From NCBI GenBank assembly GCA_022843805.1, contig JALHMY010000001.1, positions 1 to 64,000 on the forward strand: a DNA stretch of 64,000 bases, in the 5' to 3' direction. The translations under genes and the position numbers were made by a program. How positions within the stretch are numbered: the first letter of the stretch is position 1; each line of letters starts with the position of its first letter. The stretch comes from Fuerstiella sp. (GTDB taxonomy: Bacteria; Planctomycetota; Planctomycetia; Planctomycetales; Planctomycetaceae). The notes beneath the pieces are model-generated. The model was not told the origin of the DNA. It did not search any database and saw nothing but the letters and a program-made list of their open reading frames with translations. This document shows positions 19,030 to 27,455 of the stretch, piece by piece.

Positions 19030-21531
19030 ATGTTCTTCGGACTCCTGGGAAAACTTTCAGCGAAGCACGCAGCAGCCGTCGTCGGCCTTTGGGCCGTTGT
19101 ACTGTTTGTCTCCATTCTTTCTGCACCTCGCTGGGCCTCTGTTGTGCAGAATGGTGAGTTCGCCTTTTTGCCCGAGAACTCTCCCAGCCGACTGGCAGAA
19201 CTTGGATTCCGAACGGCTTTTCCTGAAGACATGCTGGAAAGCAGCATTGTCCTGGTCGTTCGGCGGGAAGTCGGCGACGAAGGGCTGGAACCGAGAGATC
19301 GCCAGTTTATTGTGGAGAAGCTGGTTCCGGACCTCCACAGGATCGCGCGTTTGCCCGTTCCCAACGCTGAAGTCGAAGCCACAGCGGAGTCGGAGAGCGA
19401 CAGTCCGGCCAGGAGTGCATCCGGGAAAGCAGTAACGGCAGGACTGGTTCACAGGATCCAGTGGTTTCAGGATCAGAAGCTGGCCGATCTGCTGGATAGT
19501 GAAGACGGAAAGGCGTCGCTGGTTGTACTGCAACTGACCACAGAGTTCCTTGATCAGGCAAACAAGGAACTGGTGAATGAGATTATTGATTATCTGGATC
19601 GTCTGTACAGAACTCCGGTAGGCAGCAGACCGGGCGACTCCATTCCGGCAGGCCTGGATATTGCCGTCAGTGGTTCCGCAACATTCGGCCGTGATATGAT
19701 TCTGGAATCGCAGCGAAGTGCAAAAGCGACAGAGAATTCCACCGTGATTCTTGTCGTCATACTTTTGATACTGATTTATCGGGCACCTTTGCTGGCATTG
19801 ATTCCTCTGATCACCGTTTCTGCGTCCACCGCCATGTCGCTCAGTCTGCTGGCGATTGCTGCAAAGCACGACTGGATGCATCTGTTCAACGGCATCGAGA
19901 CTTACGTTACGGTGGTCGTTTACGGAGCTGGCATCGACTTTGGGCTGTTTCAGATGGCCCGGTACCGGGAAGAACTGGATGAAGGCGCCACCATTGAAGA
20001 GGCGATCATCAAGACGCTGAAGGCGGTTGGGCCGGCCGTCAGTGCAAGCGCTGGAACCACCATCTTTGGCATTGGCATGATGATCTTTGCTGAGTTTGGC
20101 AAATTTCGGCAGGCTGGATATGCAATTACTTTTGGACTTTCGATCTGCCTGCTTGCATCTCTGACTTTGACACCGGCCATCATTCGCCTGTTTGGCCGCT
20201 GGGCATTCTGGCCCAATGTCGCCACTCAGTCAGCCCGTGGAGAAACCGGCTTTCTGCTCACATCCAGCTGGATCAGTCGCCTGCAGCGAGCCAACCTGCT
20301 GCAGGCCGGATGGTATAAAATGATCGCGATCCTTGAGCGCCACCCTTTTCAGATGTGGATCGCCAGTATTCTGCTGATGTTTCCCTTCTCCCTGATCGGT
20401 TTGCTGCTGTTTGGCTACCTGAGTTATGGCCTGCTGTCAGAACTGCCGGACGAATCCACCAGCGTTAAAGGAACTGCCGCGATTCAGGCGCACTTCCCCG
20501 CTGGCGAAGTCGGTCCCGTCTACGTATTGCTCGATGTACCCGGGGTCGATTTTCGCCAGATTACCGGCACACCGGTCAAGCTGATTGACCAGCTGACAAC
20601 CCGTCTGGTTGAACAGAAGGAACAGCTGGGTCTGCATTCCATTCGATCACTCTCGGCGCCAAAAGGTCAGCGAAATAACAAGGGCATGTCGGCCGCGGTC
20701 CGGGCAGGCATGCGAAAGCTGGCCCGCGACTATTATGTCAGCAAAGAGAACCCGTCAGTCACTCGACTCGACCTGATCTTCGTCAACGACCCGTTTTCCA
20801 GCAGCAGTATTCAGGAGTTTCGAAAGCTGCGTGATGAGCTCCCACGGCTTCTTCCGGATGAACTGAAAGGGGCGAAGATTTCGTACAAGGGCCCCACTCC
20901 CAGCGTCAGCGACCTGAAGGATGTGACAGACAGTGATCAGATTCGCATCGATCTTCTGGTGCTCTTCAGCGTCTACTTTATCCTCGTGCTGCTGCTTCGC
21001 CGACCGGGAATCTGCGCTTACCTGATATTGACAGTATTCTACAGCTACTTCGTGACACTGGGTTTCACCTTCTTCGTCTTCTGGGCTCTGGATCCGAGTG
21101 GCTTCACGGGAATGGACTGGAAGGTACCTTTATTCCTGTTCACCATCCTGATTGCCGTCGGCGAAGACTACAACATTTTTCTGATGACTCGCATCGACGA
21201 AGAACAAAAGGTTCATGGGCCGGTGAATGGGATTATCATCGCTCTCAAACGAACCGGCAGTATTATCTCCAGCTGCGGCATCATCATGGCGGGATCCTTC
21301 GCGTCTTTGATGGCAGGAAGCCTGGTAGGTATGGATCAGCTGGGATTTGCTCTGGCTGTCGGAGTTCTGCTGGACACGTTTGTCGTGCGCACCGTCATCG
21401 TTCCGGCATTCCTCTTGCTGCTGGTCGAAGGCCGACTCGGTTTTGTCAGTCGCATGGCAGGCTACCCGGTGAAATGGAACCCCGAGTCTCCACAGTCGTC
21501 TGAAGATTCGCCAACTGATACGACGGTTTAG
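19030..21531 (+). CDS. MMPL/RND family exporter
   Basis: A large inner-membrane transporter (833 residues) of the MMPL branch of the RND superfamily. Each half has one helix, a large periplasmic domain and a run of helices. The first helix is HAAAVVGLWAVVLFVSILSA, and the helical blocks are about residues 235-400 and 640-810. The half-repeats contain GAGIDFGLFQMARYREELDEG and AVGEDYNIFLMTRIDEE, the usual GxxxDYxxFL-type motif with acidic residues for proton coupling. Likely cargo is a lipid, hopanoid or hydrophobic small molecule. TTG at 19027 is an alternative start. No outer-membrane partner or adaptor is adjacent. Confidence 0.9.
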   Translation: MFFGLLGKLSAKHAAAVVGLWAVVLFVSILSAPRWASVVQNGEFAFLPENSPSRLAELGFRTAFPEDMLESSIVLVVRREVGDEGLEPRDRQFIVEKLVPDLHRIARLPVPNAEVEATAESESDSPARSASGKAVTAGLVHRIQWFQDQKLADLLDSEDGKASLVVLQLTTEFLDQANKELVNEIIDYLDRLYRTPVGSRPGDSIPAGLDIAVSGSATFGRDMILESQRSAKATENSTVILVVILLILIYRAPLLALIPLITVSASTAMSLSLLAIAAKHDWMHLFNGIETYVTVVVYGAGIDFGLFQMARYREELDEGATIEEAIIKTLKAVGPAVSASAGTTIFGIGMMIFAEFGKFRQAGYAITFGLSICLLASLTLTPAIIRLFGRWAFWPNVATQSARGETGFLLTSSWISRLQRANLLQAGWYKMIAILERHPFQMWIASILLMFPFSLIGLLLFGYLSYGLLSELPDESTSVKGTAAIQAHFPAGEVGPVYVLLDVPGVDFRQITGTPVKLIDQLTTRLVEQKEQLGLHSIRSLSAPKGQRNNKGMSAAVRAGMRKLARDYYVSKENPSVTRLDLIFVNDPFSSSSIQEFRKLRDELPRLLPDELKGAKISYKGPTPSVSDLKDVTDSDQIRIDLLVLFSVYFILVLLLRRPGICAYLILTVFYSYFVTLGFTFFVFWALDPSGFTGMDWKVPLFLFTILIAVGEDYNIFLMTRIDEEQKVHGPVNGIIIALKRTGSIISSCGIIMAGSFASLMAGSLVGMDQLGFALAVGVLLDTFVVRTVIVPAFLLLLVEGRLGFVSRMAGYPVKWNPESPQSSEDSPTDTTV

Positions 21532-21555
21532 GCGTTTTCGTTTAACGGCGAGCCA

Positions 21556-21577
21556 CAGGCCGAGGTGAATCGGCCTG
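21556..21577 (+). terminator. Hairpin downstream of the MMPL gene
   Basis: CAGGCCGA and TCGGCCTG form a perfect 8-bp stem around a 6-base loop, 25 bases after the stop codon. There is no T run, so a role in 3' end protection or Rho-dependent ending is as likely as intrinsic termination. Confidence 0.4.
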
Positions 21578-21627
21578 GCGCGATGTCGCTCGTCAAACGG
21601 CGCCGGTTCACCGCCTTCCGGCATTTC

Positions 21628-21655
21628 CTCGTACTCGTACTCGTACTCGTACTCG
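21628..21655. repeat. GTACTC hexamer array
   Basis: Four and a half perfect copies of the hexamer GTACTC. It lies about 150 bases from an array of the opposite orientation, so the pair could fold into a long cruciform or RNA hairpin. Confidence 0.9.
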
Positions 21656-21800
21656 ACATTTCCGAAACGCGCGTAGTTCCAGGGAAACCGCCGAGTGAGC
21701 ATCAACGCGATTCGTTTCACCTTCGATTTGCCACGACAACCTGATTCTAATTCGGCACGTTGATCGTAATCGAAAATTGGTTCGTTGTTGCAGGTCCATT

Positions 21801-21856
21801 CGAGTACGAGTACGAGTACGAGTACGAGTACCGCTGCACTGAGTACGAGTACGAGA
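21801..21856. repeat. GAGTAC hexamer array with conserved interruption
   Basis: Five GAGTAC units, then the interruption CGCTGCACT, then two more units and a decayed one. The same layout (units, CG-TTTCACT, units) recurs near 36.27 kb, so the interruption travels with the array. Confidence 0.9.
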
Positions 21857-22053
21857 ACGATGAAGACAGGAATACTTTTATGCCAGAGCAACTGCCGTAA
21901 CCGCGCAGAAACGGACGGCTTTGGTTTCAGCTGAAGCCCGAGTGAACGTCAAGCGGGAAAACGCCCGATTCACCCGCTCAGAGAGTCGGACATTCTAATG
22001 CGTCCAGGCTAAGGCTTGTTTTCCCGGTTTCCCACGTCACCGCCGGCTCCGGT

Positions 22054-22602
22054 TCACCGTGTAGTTTTGTCGCTTTTTTCATTTCCCCAGACTGGTGTTA
22101 TTCCCGCGGACTCAACAATTGAAGTGATTCGGTTTGCGATCTCCAGCGGACTGGAGACGCCGTTGTGAGTGAATGCGATCGATCGCCTATTGGCATCTAC
22201 AGGGTCAAACCACACCTCCAAAGTCCAGAGCATTGGGATGACGCCCGCATCCTGTGTTTCAGTGAGACGCATTCGTACGCCCGTCATGTCCCCGAATGCC
22301 AGTTTTTGAGTCCGAATGGGGCCGCGCATCGAAATGCCACGTTTGTGACAACGGAGCTCACGACTTACATACCACCAAACCGCAAACAGACACAATGAAC
22401 CCATTCCCAGCGGAACAGGCAGGAACCAGGCCGGTATCCCACGCCAGTCAGCGACCTCAATTATACCGATGCAGAAGCCAGCAAAGACAAATGACCAGAC
22501 GACCAGCGCGAGGCCAATCGGTACGAGCACAACAGACAGGGCGATCCGGCGAATCGCGGGCGCACGACACTCGAACAGGACTTCACCGAAGTCAGGATCC
22601 AT
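22054..22602 (-). CDS. Small membrane protein with two helices, family not recognised
   Basis: A 182-residue protein. After a soluble start (MDPDFGEVLFECRAPAIRR) there are two hydrophobic helices (about 22-50 and 58-80), then a beta-rich cytosolic domain. The layout resembles bacterial PH-domain-like membrane proteins, but the identity is not firm. The ATG at 22602 was chosen because AGGGAG lies six bases upstream; the open frame extends back to 22824, but that part reads through a GTACTC array. It converges with the MMPL gene. Confidence 0.6.
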   Translation of the reverse strand: MDPDFGEVLFECRAPAIRRIALSVVLVPIGLALVVWSFVFAGFCIGIIEVADWRGIPAWFLPVPLGMGSLCLFAVWWYVSRELRCHKRGISMRGPIRTQKLAFGDMTGVRMRLTETQDAGVIPMLWTLEVWFDPVDANRRSIAFTHNGVSSPLEIANRITSIVESAGITPVWGNEKSDKTTR

Positions 22603-22732
22603 ACGGGCTCCCTGGACAGTCAGGATTTGCGACAGAACAACCAAGATCACCATGGCCGCCGGGTGTGATTCTCCAATAACCTTAACCCGACCGGCGGCTT
22701 CGGTGGATTTCCCTGTTCCGGCCTTTCGTTCG

Positions 22733-22755
22733 TACTCGTACTCGTACTCGTGCAC
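22733..22755. repeat. GTACTC hexamer array
   Basis: Three full GTACTC units and a degenerate fourth (GTGCAC) upstream of the membrane-protein gene, in the same orientation as the 21.6 kb array. Confidence 0.85.
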
Positions 22756-22848
22756 GGTGTACGCAACCGGCAACGCGGACCAATATGCCTGTGACACGAC
22801 GTGACATGAACCGTCGAGAGTCACCTGAGTGTCCCATTGAAGACCGAT

Positions 22849-23036
22849 CGTGCGTTGAACACTTCCGCTTTGTGGATTGGGTCCAGAGGCTGGTGATGGC
22901 TATCGGCTCTATGCGGAATCAATCACGAGCACACGGCGGTGGCTGGCAGTCTACCGGCGGCGGCTGGGGTTGTCACCCGGAAACTAAGACCGAAGAGAGA
23001 TTCGGTCGCGACGACGATGGTGGCTGTACAGTCGCA
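22849..23036. repeat. Dispersed 190-bp repeat, copy A
   Basis: About 190 bases match the copy at 55.7-55.9 kb at roughly 80 percent by eye. They begin CGATCGTGCGTTGA, pass through CTGGCAG...TACCGGCGG...GGCTGGGGTTGTCACCCGG and end at GTACAGTCG. A 7-bp hairpin GACCGAA/TTCGGTC near 22988-23007 is kept in the other copy through a G-T wobble. Frames on both strands are open, but neither starts convincingly, so it is annotated as a repeat and not as a gene. Confidence 0.8.
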
Positions 23037-23447
23037 GCCAGCGTACAACCCCCACGTGCTCGACTCGTGGGCTTGCAGGGCCCTTGCGCCAGGAACGAGC
23101 CTGCGGAGGAACAAGGACCTTCGAACGAACTCCGCCTGGCGCAGGGCGGGCTAGACGCACGAGGCTCGTGGGCGAGTGACGCGACAGTGGTACTATTCGG
23201 CCATCCGACTCCCTGTGAGTCATTTGCAGTCCTCGCTGATTAGTCCCCTCCGTCCCACGTAAGTTCTCCTTCGGTGAGAACACGGTGTAACGTATCCCAT
23301 GCCTTGTCATGCCTAAAGTGCAGGAATACGAAAAAGGCTTCGGGGCCGACGACAAATGTCATCCGCCGCGAAGCCCACAGATTGATGTTGTCACCCCTGA
23401 AACCCTGAACGAATGCTGGTTCGGGCAGGTATCCGACTCAGTGACTC

Positions 23448-24218
23448 TCAAAACTCAGAGACGACTTCGCCTCCGTCTCTCGTTCCAAGCGAGCTGTAAA
23501 CGGTACGATCAATGTTCTCCGACAGGAATCTCACAGAGCCATCAGCAAAGCAAAACTGAGCACCTCCAATATGGCGACTTCCAAAGCTTAGTTCATAGGC
23601 TGCAAATTCCACGGTTGCCACAGCAGGCTTCTTGTAGTTCATCTGCACGCCGGTTGAGCCGAGCATTTCAGACATGTCGCCCTGATTCGTCGTGTCGATG
23701 TCATCTGACCCAACGCACCAGTGGTCTTTTCGCCCCTGATTCGGCTGATTGTCTTCCCGCACCGTCCCCATGGCCGGGATTGCCGACATGTCGGGAGACG
23801 CTTCACCGATCGCGATCGTATTTGATGTTCCGTCGGTAATGTCAGCAAGTCGTTTTCCAATCATGCCATAATGAGCGCCGTTTCGTTTGATTCTCTGGTG
23901 GTTCATTTTCTGGCTGAATACTCCATCAAGGTCACTAATGACTTCAACATTGCCGGTGGTTCCCCATGGTGTTGCGACTCCTGTGCGGTATCGTCGGTCA
24001 TCGACAATTCGTCCAGACACGCAGCCCAGATAGTTGGATGGGGCTCTTCGCTGAACGATCCAGTTGTCACCGGAAATATCGGCCACCTGAGCTGGAAAGG
24101 GATCGGACGGACATCGAAAAGCCGGGAAAATCTGTTCGCAGACAAAAACGTTTCTCCAAACCGGACCAAGGCCTGGAACATTCGTTAGATGGCGGTGTTC
24201 AGGCCTGAATGTTCGGGG
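23448..24218 (-). pseudogene. DUF1559 (prepilin-like planctomycete protein) fragment lacking its N-terminus
   Basis: The reading frame encodes the middle and C-terminal parts of a DUF1559 protein: [35 protein letters not shown] and [22 protein letters not shown], ending [14 protein letters not shown]. The hallmark N-terminus (a prepilin-type GFTLIELLVVIAIIAIL helix) is absent. Upstream the frame stays open only to a stop shared with the end of the preceding lipoprotein gene and contains no plausible start. The N-terminal half was therefore probably deleted, leaving the remnant abutting the lipoprotein gene. Intact members are exported, pilin-like surface proteins that are often multicopy in planctomycetes. 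Confidence 0.75.
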
Positions 24219-24686
24219 CTACTTCACAGAGTTCACCAAAAACTCCAGTTGGGCTCCGGCGCTTGAAACGCTGACCCGCTCCGGCGAAGTCGACGGCTCT
24301 TCATAGGCAGCTGGAAACAGGTTTTTGACACCGCCTTCCACTTCGCTCGGTTTGGTGTCCATGGGAAGAACCTTGCCCTGTGAATCCACCCACAGCGTGA
24401 ACGTCACCTTATAGTCCCCAGCCCAGATGCCCTTTTTTCCCTGAGGATGCTGAATCTCAAACTGGCCTGTTGCATCGGTGACCCCGAAGCCATAGCCGTG
24501 TCGATCCGGATTGAATTCCTCGACGTCCGGGAAGAATCCGACCTTGCAATGCTCGACAGGCTTCCCATCAAGCTTTACCACTCCAGTCACCTTCCTCATC
24601 GGGGGTTCTCCACACCCTGCGAACAACAGGCTGAGCAATGCGGCTATCCGGACAAGCTCTGAGAATCGACAGCACCAACTAGACAC
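24219..24686 (-). CDS. Lipoprotein with a carboxypeptidase-regulatory/transthyretin-like domain
   Basis: 155 residues. The N-terminal signal ends in a lipobox (LLFAGC, Cys at about 25). The mature part (RKVTGVVKLDGKPVEHCKVGFFP...GYGFGVTDATGQFEIQHPQG...GDYKVTF) has the strand pattern of the carboxypeptidase regulatory-like domain found in many short planctomycete lipoproteins, which commonly sit beside DUF1559 genes, as here. It starts at GTG, overlapping the stop of a decayed upstream frame (GTGTCTAG). It is probably anchored in a membrane and binds a partner rather than catalysing a reaction. Confidence 0.75.
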   Translation of the reverse strand: MSSWCCRFSELVRIAALLSLLFAGCGEPPMRKVTGVVKLDGKPVEHCKVGFFPDVEEFNPDRHGYGFGVTDATGQFEIQHPQGKKGIWAGDYKVTFTLWVDSQGKVLPMDTKPSEVEGGVKNLFPAAYEEPSTSPERVSVSSAGAQLEFLVNSVK

Positions 24687-24828
24687 GATCTTCGCCTTTC
24701 AATTTTCTGAGTTCTGAGATCAATCGTTCCGGAGCTTTCGGAGCCTCGAGCACACCGAGATCAAACTTATCAATTCGCTCCTGAGTCTTCGATAACGATC
24801 GAACGGCGTTTGACGTGTGAAGAATGCG
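24679..24828 (-). pseudogene. C-terminal remnant of an unknown gene upstream of the lipoprotein gene
   Basis: A 49-codon open stretch without a start codon reads like genuine helical protein (KTQERIDKFDLGVLEAPKAP, then ERLISELRKLKGEDRV) and ends in a TAG overlapping the GTG start of the lipoprotein gene. That kind of start-stop overlap is usual between genes of one operon. An in-frame TGA precedes the stretch. Probably the tail of a decayed or deleted gene; the family is not recognised. Confidence 0.4.
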
Positions 24829-24930
24829 TCAATCTTCTGTGCACTATGCCACGCGGTCTGGCAATCTTTTTCGATCTGAGGATCATGAGTCGATATGGTT
24901 AATCCCAAACTGATATCAGGGAGAGAATTC

Positions 24931-26799
24931 GTGGGGATGCGAAGTCGTCTTGTTTCTGTACTTCTGCCGTTGCTGCTGACTGCTGTTGTCTCTGCTCATG
25001 AAGGTCCGGATCCGGTGGGGCGGTGGGAATTCAAGCGGCAGCAGTTTGACGGGTCGAAACTGAAGGCGATTAACGGGCCGGACGGCGAAGTTCGCGGTCC
25101 CATTCGTTTTCAATCAGATCCGCTTGGTGAGTCAATGGTCTTCGGGCCAGGGACGAGTTGCGTTCTGTCTCTGGATAAAAATCACGTCGACAGCATCCTG
25201 CCGAAAGCCAGCTTCACCGTTTCTGCATGGGTTGCTGTTGATCAGCCACAAAAGTGGGGCGGATTCTTCGGCACAATCGAAGACAATGGGGACTCCGAAC
25301 GGGGCTGGCTGCTGGGACACAACGAGACCGTCTTCACGCTCATTCTGTCAACCTCCGGAGCCGATGACGGCAACGGCTGTCAGACGATTCTCTGTGGCAC
25401 AACACCGTTTGAAAAGGGACGGATGTATCATGTGACCGCCGTCTTTGACGGAATGACGACAGAGCTCTACGTCAATGGCCAGCGTGAAGCGTTTACCTCT
25501 GAGCAGTGGGGCACGATCCTGTATCCGGAAGCGTCAGACCTTGTGATCGGTGGCTTCAAAGACCAGAACGAAGATCATCGGCTGTCAGGCCGTATTAAGG
25601 AGATCAAGCTATTTGATCTGGCCGCGAGAGAACCCTGGGTCAGGCAGGAGTTCGAACATCAGGCAACGCTGGCGAGTCTTGAAGCGCGGCTGACTCGGGA
25701 CGAAAAAGGATTTGCGGTCGAGCCTTACCTGCAGTTCGGAACTCAGACCACCATGACCATTATGTGGCGAACGGAGGCAGCCGGTACATCCACCGTTCGC
25801 TTTGGCGAGACAGCAGAATGCGACCGCGAAATGACGGTGGAAGGCAAGTCTGAGATCCACGAAGTCTGTCTGAGCGATCTGACTCCCGAAACACAGTACT
25901 TCTATCTGACGGAATCTGCGCTGGATGATGGGACACTGGTGGAAAGCCCAGTGTATACGTTTTCGACGGCGGTTCTGAAGGAGACTCCGTTTGCGTTCGC
26001 AGTTTTCGGCGATACACAGAAGAATCCAACGGTATCAGCTCGTTTGGCCACAATGGCCTGGGCTCAGCGGCCCAGTTTTCTGGTCCACGTCGGGGACCTT
26101 GTTGACAAGGGAACGGTGGACAGTCACTGGACCGAACATTTCTTCCCTGGCATGAAACCTGTAGCTCAGCGAGTACCCTTCTACCCGGTGCTTGGCAATC
26201 ACGAACAGAATGCGACAAACTACTTTGACTATATGTCTCTGCCCGATAAGGAATACTGCTACCAGTTTACTTATGGAAACACGCAGTTCTTTATGATCGA
26301 TTCGAATCGAAACATCGAGCCCGGTTCAGAGCAATACGAGTGGCTTAGGACGCAGCTTGCAGCTTCTACCGCTACCTGGAAAATCGCGTGTCATCATCAT
26401 CCACCGTATTCCTCCGATGAAGACGATTATGGAGATCTCTGGAAGGTGAACAAGTCCAGCCGCGGCGATCTGCGGGCTCGTGCGCTGAGTGCTCTTTATG
26501 ACGAGTATAAAGTCGACATCGTATGGAGCGGCCATATTCACAGCTATGAACGCACCTGGCCTGTAAGGAGCGGCGCAGCTGTCGAAAGGAACGGCACCAT
26601 CTACATGATCACCGGCGGTGCTGGCGGAGGTCTCGAAACCGCAGGTCCATTCCGACCGTTCTTCCAGAACAACGTCAGGCACGGTCATCATTACTGCATG
26701 GTAATGGTGAATGGAGGAACGATGGAAATTAAGGCCTTCGATCTGGAAGGACGCCTGTTCGACACCGTAACTCTTCAAAAGCCCAAAGCAAGTCCCTGA
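24931..26799 (+). CDS. Exported LamG-metallophosphoesterase (purple acid phosphatase-like)
   Basis: After a signal peptide (LVSVLLPLLLTAVVSAHE), residues about 30-245 form a LamG/concanavalin-like domain (SFTVSAWVAV...YHVTAVFDGMTTELYVNG). A fibronectin-like purple-acid-phosphatase N-terminal domain follows (PYLQFGTQTTMTIMWRTE...ETQYFYL). Then comes a calcineurin-type phosphoesterase with all metal-binding motifs: FGDTQ, GDLVD, GNHE, HHHPPYSS and GHIHSYERT. It probably releases phosphate outside the cytoplasm, with the LamG domain binding a carbohydrate or surface. GTG at 24931 was chosen because GGGAG lies seven bases upstream; ATG at 24937 is the alternative. Confidence 0.88.
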   Translation: MGMRSRLVSVLLPLLLTAVVSAHEGPDPVGRWEFKRQQFDGSKLKAINGPDGEVRGPIRFQSDPLGESMVFGPGTSCVLSLDKNHVDSILPKASFTVSAWVAVDQPQKWGGFFGTIEDNGDSERGWLLGHNETVFTLILSTSGADDGNGCQTILCGTTPFEKGRMYHVTAVFDGMTTELYVNGQREAFTSEQWGTILYPEASDLVIGGFKDQNEDHRLSGRIKEIKLFDLAAREPWVRQEFEHQATLASLEARLTRDEKGFAVEPYLQFGTQTTMTIMWRTEAAGTSTVRFGETAECDREMTVEGKSEIHEVCLSDLTPETQYFYLTESALDDGTLVESPVYTFSTAVLKETPFAFAVFGDTQKNPTVSARLATMAWAQRPSFLVHVGDLVDKGTVDSHWTEHFFPGMKPVAQRVPFYPVLGNHEQNATNYFDYMSLPDKEYCYQFTYGNTQFFMIDSNRNIEPGSEQYEWLRTQLAASTATWKIACHHHPPYSSDEDDYGDLWKVNKSSRGDLRARALSALYDEYKVDIVWSGHIHSYERTWPVRSGAAVERNGTIYMITGGAGGGLETAGPFRPFFQNNVRHGHHYCMVMVNGGTMEIKAFDLEGRLFDTVTLQKPKASP

Positions 26800-27455
26800 C
26801 GATTGAAGTCGACGGCAGGTCACTTCTACAGGATCTGACGGAAATGCCTTTCGCCTTAAGGAGCCTGTTCTTCTCCGCAGAGCACGGTGTCTGCGGTCTG
26901 ATTTTGGGGGGCGCAGAGTTTGGCCGGACTGACCGTGTCGGCTATCGGTGCGCGCAATGTATGAAAATCGTACGGAAACCGGCAATATCTCCCGGACCAC
27001 TGCATCGCCAGACATCAGCACTCAGCCAGCATTGCCTCTTCCACACAGACGTTTGCAACGATGTCTGTCAAATTCGCAACTCCCCAAATTGCTGCAATGG
27101 TCCGATGGCCGAGTACGTCTTTGAACTATTCCATCCAGCGGAGAAGTTTTCAGGGAAGGACATCGACGACAATCCTCCTGAGATCCCTGCGATGATCGAC
27201 CTTCGAATCAAGCTTGCCGGAAACCAGTTCATCCCGCACCACTTATTCGAAGTCGAAGGAGAAATCGGCGCCAGCGGGTGACTGGGAATCGCAATGCGTC
27301 ACTCGGAGAGTGACGACTACTTTAGGCACTCGGTTGTACCACCGAATCATCACGCCGGAACATACCCGGTTACAGATGTAGAGTACTGTTTGTATGAAGG
27401 CGTGTAACGTGCATCGGGATTTCACAGGGCGGGAAAACCTTTATTACACGGCCAT
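26800..27455. other. Intergenic region, probably decayed sequence
   Basis: About 650 bases between the phosphatase and scpA. A 145-codon plus-strand frame occurs but has no family resemblance, no binding site and odd Cys clusters; it may be a relic. A palindromic repeat lies near 27.3 kb. Otherwise nothing is seen. Confidence 0.45.
27291..27328. repeat. Palindromic GTCACTC/GAGTGAC repeat, copy 1
   Basis: GTCACTCGGAGAGTGAC forms a 7-bp hairpin with a three-base loop and continues with GACTACTTTA. The same hairpin and tail recur at 31.05 kb with one base changed (GGCTACTTTA). Confidence 0.8.

Larger units (their letters stand above)
21532..22053. other. Intergenic region with GAGTAC hexamer arrays
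   Basis: About 520 bases between the MMPL gene and the convergent membrane-protein gene. It holds a hairpin, two GAGTAC/GTACTC arrays and no supported gene. Frames through the arrays give Glu-Tyr repeats, which are artefacts. Confidence 0.5.
22603..23447. other. Repeat-rich intergenic region
   Basis: About 840 bases holding the hexamer array and copy A of the dispersed repeat. The rest shows nothing recognisable. A plus-strand frame of 152 codons here is mostly the repeat and is not supported as a gene. Confidence 0.5.

Noticed and set aside
19057-19881. 274-codon minus-strand frame inside the MMPL gene
   Set aside because: The plus strand encodes a clear MMPL transporter throughout; the reverse frame has no recognisable domain.
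22785-23243. 152-codon plus-strand ORF
   Set aside because: Most of it is the dispersed 190-bp repeat. It has no binding site, and amino-acid changes relative to the second copy are radical, so it does not behave like coding sequence.
24720-24908. 62-codon ORF MGLTISTHDPQ... upstream of the lipoprotein gene
   Set aside because: An alternative frame over the same bases reads as a better protein-like tail overlapping the lipoprotein start, so this one is probably a shadow.
26844-27281. 145-codon ORF between the phosphatase and scpA genes
   Set aside because: No family resemblance, no ribosome binding site and atypical composition. At best a relic, and not strong enough to call a pseudogene.
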